Shown here in pieces: positions 36,814 to 39,617 of a DNA stretch of 39,617 nt. How positions within the stretch are numbered: position 1 is the first letter of the stretch; each line of letters opens with the position of its first letter. The stretch is from the IMG/VR virus record IMGVR_UViG_3300037189_018699, positions 1 through 39,617 of that record, one strand, 5' to 3'. This stretch comes from a virus. The notes below the pieces were generated by a model. It was not told where the DNA came from, made no database searches, and was given only the letters and a program-made list of their open reading frames with translations. Made by a program: the position numbers and the translations under genes.

Positions 36814-37295
36814 GTAGCGCAAGTAAAGCAGCAGAGGATCTAAAGACTTTTGCCAATCGATTGAAGCCAATGATGGATTGTGCTGCAGCTTTGGAAGAAA
36901 TTGGAAATTTAGAAAATGCGGCTTCTGAAGCGAAGATTCGCAAAGATTCTTTATACAAAGAGGCGGATGAGGCTTCAAAAGCTTTAGATCAAAAGAAGCT
37001 TGAGATTAAGAAAGCAGAAGAGGCGATTGATTCGGCTCATAAAGAAGCTAAAAATATTGAGTCTTCTACGAAGATCAAGATTGATGCGGCTTTGAAGGCT
37101 GCGGCTGAAAAGGCTTTTAATTTAGTAAAAGAAGCAGAAGATAAAGTTGCTTCAATTAAAAGCGAGCTTGCTCAGTCTTACGATGAGTTGAATCAAGTGA
37201 AGTATCAGACTCAAGAGACCAAGGCTCATCTTGAGAAGATTAAGAAAGAATTGTCACTTACTGGCGAAAGAGTTCTAGCGCTTAGTAACGTATAA
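36810..37295 (+). CDS. Coiled-coil protein, possible virion component or anchor
   Basis: A 161-residue protein that is nearly a continuous coiled coil from residue 25 to 150: rich in Lys, Glu and Ala with heptads, no Pro, no Trp. A short N-terminal part reads MSSASKAAEDLKTFANRL. It starts in an ATGA overlap with the decoration-like gene. Long rods of this type serve as fibre shafts, scaffolds or tethers. Its position right before two exposed-type protein modules suggests a structural link, but no family is recognised. Confidence 0.65.
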   Translation: MSSASKAAEDLKTFANRLKPMMDCAAALEEIGNLENAASEAKIRKDSLYKEADEASKALDQKKLEIKKAEEAIDSAHKEAKNIESSTKIKIDAALKAAAEKAFNLVKEAEDKVASIKSELAQSYDELNQVKYQTQETKAHLEKIKKELSLTGERVLALSNV

Positions 37296-37299
37296 TTTT

Positions 37300-38175
37300 A
37301 TGAGACGACGCCGAAAGAGACTAGACGCTACGATTGGTCAGGCCACTCTTTTTGCGGTTGGTCCGTATGCTGGGTTAACCGCTCCATCAAGGACATCACT
37401 TCCTAACGGCGTTAATATAAGCCAGACATTTGGCTCTGAACAAACTCGCACGAATCCAATCAAGTATAACAATATCAGTATCAACTCTCTTTATGCAGAT
37501 TGGTACACTTGGGATGCTATTTTTCTTTGGGCCGATACGGTTAGTTTTCAGTCTGGTGGCGGCATTGTCAGTGTCATAGGAATTAACTCCGTCGACGAAT
37601 CTCCTGGAGTTGGCGGCTCTGGAGGCGGTGGTTACGGAAGTTTTTTTGGGGGGACCGGTGGCAATGGAGACACTGGTCAAAGCGGGTTTGGCGCGCCATT
37701 TATTGCGGGTGGTTTTGGAAGTGGACGACTCTACCAGGATTTTACCTACAATGGGTTTCCAATCGGAGGTCAGGGAGGTCAGGCTTTTGGGTCCGGCGCC
37801 GCTGATGGTGGAGCTGGAATTTCTGGAGCCGGGGGCGGTGGAGGCGGTGCAGACGACGGAGGCACGACAAACTCTCCTGGAGCTGGCGGGGCTGGATTAT
37901 TTTGCTCTGTATCTAGAATTTTCTTAGGCGCTAATGGATTTATTTATGCATACGGCGGCGAGTCCGAGACTCTTCGAGGCGGCGGTGGAGGCGGAGGCAG
38001 TATTGAAATTACTGCGCAAAAATACGACGGCCTCTTAACGGTTTTTGTTAACGGAGGCATTGCACAATTGGGAGGCGCTGGATCTTCGGGTAACGCGGCA
38101 ATTTTTGAATTAAGTAGAGACGGAAGAACTAGGACGTTAAGAGCGTTCAATCAATCTTGGGACAATACAAATTAG
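37300..38175 (+). CDS. Glycine-rich exposed protein (adhesin-like), module 1
   Basis: A 291-residue protein starting with a basic patch MRRRRKRLD. The middle (residues 105-225) has multiple glycine-rich stretches (GVGGSGGGGYGSFFGGTGG, GAGISGAGGGGGGADDGG, LRGGGGGGGSIEI) alternating with variable hydrophobic loops. Glycine-rich motifs separated by variable loops occur in T-even gp38-type adhesins, which bind host receptors. No enzyme motif. No ribosome site is obvious before ATG 37300. It is followed by a small gene that has a paralogue after the next large gene, so this is the first of two similar modules. Confidence 0.6.
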   Translation: MRRRRKRLDATIGQATLFAVGPYAGLTAPSRTSLPNGVNISQTFGSEQTRTNPIKYNNISINSLYADWYTWDAIFLWADTVSFQSGGGIVSVIGINSVDESPGVGGSGGGGYGSFFGGTGGNGDTGQSGFGAPFIAGGFGSGRLYQDFTYNGFPIGGQGGQAFGSGAADGGAGISGAGGGGGGADDGGTTNSPGAGGAGLFCSVSRIFLGANGFIYAYGGESETLRGGGGGGGSIEITAQKYDGLLTVFVNGGIAQLGGAGSSGNAAIFELSRDGRTRTLRAFNQSWDNTN

Positions 38176-38183
38176 GGGAAAAT

Positions 38184-38387
38184 ATGGAAGCAGTAAAATT
38201 ACAGGCGAGTTTCGCGACGAGTGGAATTAGCGTTGAACTTCAGAAAGATGCACAAAACAATTTCTATTTAGTCATGAGTGGTGGAGCTTTAACAGAGCCG
38301 ATGCCGATTCAATGCAGTTTGATGGAACTTCAGAAGCTTTCTAGAATTTTAAATATATCAGCCAGCTTCATTCAGTCTTCGATTTAA
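38184..38387 (+). CDS. Small module protein A (paralogue of 39230-39439)
   Basis: A 67-residue protein, MEAVKLQASFATSGISVELQ at the start and KLSRILNISASFIQSSI at the end. GGGGA 5 nt before ATG 38184 fixes the start; a longer frame from 38157 would overlap the adhesin-like gene. It aligns along its whole length with the 69-residue protein at 39230-39439, sharing ME, F-TSG, QKD, P-P, SL-E-KL-ILN and AS-I at matching places (about a third identical). It may be a trimerising or docking partner of the preceding large protein. Confidence 0.7.
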   Translation: MEAVKLQASFATSGISVELQKDAQNNFYLVMSGGALTEPMPIQCSLMELQKLSRILNISASFIQSSI

Positions 38388-38390
38388 TCA

Positions 38391-39230
38391 ATGAGAATAA
38401 GGCGCAAAAGATCTGACCTGAACTCGTTCGCTTACGACCCGGACGCTTTGGCCTATTTTGCTTTTGCCAATATTCCTTTTGACGCTTTTGACTGGGGAAT
38501 AAGAAACAATGTTTTCTTAGGACTAAAAGGAAAAATAGACTCTGTTGGTAAATCTAATATTTGGGACAAGATAGGTTTTTTAGCTATTTTTGATCCGTAT
38601 GATTATTATTCTTTTATAACGGACTGTAAAAATTTAGTCGTCATGAGCGACTACGGAGTGTCATTAGATGTCGACGGCTGTACTTTTGATGGGACTGCAT
38701 ATTTAGAAACACTTTATACTCCACCGGATTATCCAGTCCCAAACATTAACAACGCAGACGTTTGTGTGAGTTGGAATAATCCATATCAGACAATCGCTCC
38801 ATCTGGATCGCCAGCAGCGATTTACGGAGTGCGTGGCGGGGCTGGAGACTATTTTTCAACAAAAGTTATTAATACAGGTTTTGGTTTTCGGGGTGAGTAT
38901 TCTACTTTTTCTGTGAATACAGCCGACACTAATCCAGATGGATTTCTTGGCCGTTGGTGTTTTGCTAGGCGAGGCACAGATTCAGGCTTAATTGGAGAGC
39001 TTCAAATGAACGGAGCTGTTTATACAAAGCCTCAGTCGCCAACGAGTGATTTTAATTCAAACCCTATTTATTTAGGCGGCATAAATGATTCTGGTTCAAT
39101 GACCCAAGGGATTAAGAGTTATACGCTTAATTGGTTTTGTATTTCTCAGGAGCTTACTTACGACGAATTGGGTCAGGCTTCTATTGTAATGTCTAATTGG
39201 AACGATAATTTTGGAAGGACGAGTTTATAA
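38391..39230 (+). CDS. Exposed protein with LamG/ConA-like lectin-type C-terminus, module 2
   Basis: A 279-residue protein that also begins with a basic patch, MRIRRKRSDL, like the first module's large protein. The C-terminal half has the pattern of a concanavalin-A-like/laminin-G sheet: FLGRWCFARRGTDSGLIGEL, QMNGAVYTKPQSPTSDF, NPIYLGGINDSGSMTQGI, LNWFCISQELTYDELGQASI, ending NDNFGR. Such domains bind sugars or proteins in phage head and tail fibres. No strong ribosome site at ATG 38391; its stop overlaps the next start (TAATG). Function is inferred as surface binding. Confidence 0.6.
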   Translation: MRIRRKRSDLNSFAYDPDALAYFAFANIPFDAFDWGIRNNVFLGLKGKIDSVGKSNIWDKIGFLAIFDPYDYYSFITDCKNLVVMSDYGVSLDVDGCTFDGTAYLETLYTPPDYPVPNINNADVCVSWNNPYQTIAPSGSPAAIYGVRGGAGDYFSTKVINTGFGFRGEYSTFSVNTADTNPDGFLGRWCFARRGTDSGLIGELQMNGAVYTKPQSPTSDFNSNPIYLGGINDSGSMTQGIKSYTLNWFCISQELTYDELGQASIVMSNWNDNFGRTSL

Positions 39231-39439
39231 TGGAAACGCTATCTATAAAGCACACTTTTGTTACGAGTGGCGCAACGCTTCAAATTCAAAAAGATGAGCT
39301 TGGAAAAGTTTTCATCACTTTGACACTGCCTGGCTCGGAAGTTCCTGTTCCTTTGGAGACTTCTTTAGGAGAAATTGGCAAGCTAGTTCAGATACTAAAT
39401 TTGGGGGCTTCAGCAATAAGAATCATGGGGATCAATTAA
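39230..39439 (+). CDS. Small module protein B (paralogue of 38184-38387)
   Basis: A 69-residue protein, METLSIKHTFVTSGATLQIQ at the start and LVQILNLGASAIRIMGIN at the end. It overlaps the preceding stop (TAATG) with AAGGA about 10 nt upstream. The full-length similarity to small module protein A shows that a two-gene unit has been duplicated in tandem, with the large partner replaced or diverged beyond recognition. It ends 2 nt before the adaptor GTG. Confidence 0.7.
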   Translation: METLSIKHTFVTSGATLQIQKDELGKVFITLTLPGSEVPVPLETSLGEIGKLVQILNLGASAIRIMGIN

Positions 39440-39441
39440 AA

Positions 39442-39617
39442 GTGGCATCTAATACAGACATAGCAAATCTTGCGCTCCTGCATTTGGGTTTTGGTAAGAC
39501 GATTCAAAACCTAGACACGGAGCGGACTGCAGAAGCAAACGCTTGCCGAATATTTTACGACAACGCGCTTGAGATTATTCTCTGCAATTTTGATTGGCCT
39601 TTTGCCGGGAAGAAAGC
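39442..39617 (+). CDS. Head-to-tail adaptor (T7 gp11-like), N-terminal part, truncated by window edge
   Basis: The first 58 residues of an adaptor protein, starting at GTG 39442 with GGGGA 10 nt upstream. VASNTDIANLALLHLGFGKT, then ETERTAEANACRIFYDNALE-like text (here DTERTAEANACRIFYDNALE) and FDWPFAGKK, is the diagnostic N-terminus of this family. The frame runs off the window end with two bases of the next codon. The C-terminal part is at 1-333, and the two fragments do not overlap, so a short middle segment is missing. Confidence 0.88.
   Translation, partial: MASNTDIANLALLHLGFGKTIQNLDTERTAEANACRIFYDNALEIILCNFDWPFAGKK

Noticed and set aside
34095-39439. Diversity-generating retroelement, as in BPP-1 whose head genes are similar
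   Set aside because: No reverse transcriptase motif and no template/variable repeat pair were seen. The glycine-rich and LamG-like proteins differ from the BPP-1 Mtd receptor protein, and no near-identical repeat was noticed.

Overview
The window is a nearly complete genome of a short-tailed (podovirus-type) tailed phage that infects a Gram-negative bacterium. Evidence for this is a full podoviral head and injection-tail gene set, and a lysis cassette with a T4-type lysozyme followed by an inner-membrane protein / lipoprotein pair that looks like an overlapping spanin pair, which only makes sense in a host with an outer membrane. Both window ends fall inside the same gene, a head-to-tail adaptor: its N-terminus is at the right edge and its C-terminus at the left edge. 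The map is therefore circular or circularly permuted, with a short stretch missing between the edges (I estimate 120-180 nt, congruent to 1 mod 3). I cannot name the host.

Layout. (1) About 28.1-39.6 kb and 0-16.7 kb, almost all on the + strand, is the packaging, head, tail and lysis block: small terminase, a ribbon-helix-helix protein, large terminase, an intergenic leader with a strong inverted repeat, a GNAT-like protein, portal, an HNH endonuclease, Bbp19-like protein, scaffold, Bbp17-like major capsid protein, Bbp16-like cement protein, a terminator, a decoration-type protein, a coiled-coil protein, two tandem exposed-protein modules, head-tail adaptor, capsid-staple-like protein, T7 gp12-like nozzle, and three internal (ejection) proteins, the last 2384 residues long with an HEXXH metallopeptidase motif. 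Tail fibre, holin candidate, lysozyme and the spanin pair follow. (2) At 16.7-16.8 kb is a tRNA-like RNA of 119 nt with a perfect acceptor stem and T arm, a greatly enlarged middle, and a consensus -10 box just upstream. (3) 16.8-18.3 kb on the - strand is an accessory cluster: membrane protein, lipoprotein thermonuclease, permuted papain-like enzyme and two small proteins, set off by a terminator. (4) 18.4-25.8 kb on the - strand is the early/replication block: a string of small unknown proteins, a Maf/DUF115-like glycosyltransferase-type protein, RecT annealase, YqaJ exonuclease, VRR-NUC nuclease, SF2 helicase and a DUF669 ssDNA-binding protein. A small helix-turn-helix gene on the + strand splits this block and sits beside a 30-bp dyad that is a good operator candidate. 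(5) 26.0-28.4 kb on the + strand is a TOPRIM/VapE-type primase-helicase followed by a GGGGCGA-repeat region that is the best origin candidate.

Working together: no DNA polymerase, RNA polymerase or integrase is visible, so the phage probably borrows host polymerases, supplying its own helicase-primase, SSB and RecT/exonuclease recombination. The head (Bbp16/17/19-like) resembles that of Bordetella phage BPP-1, while the tail and ejection proteins are T7-like in organisation. Many genes are coupled through ATGA, TTGA or TAATG overlaps, which were used to choose starts. All family assignments come from reading motifs by eye; no database search was run.
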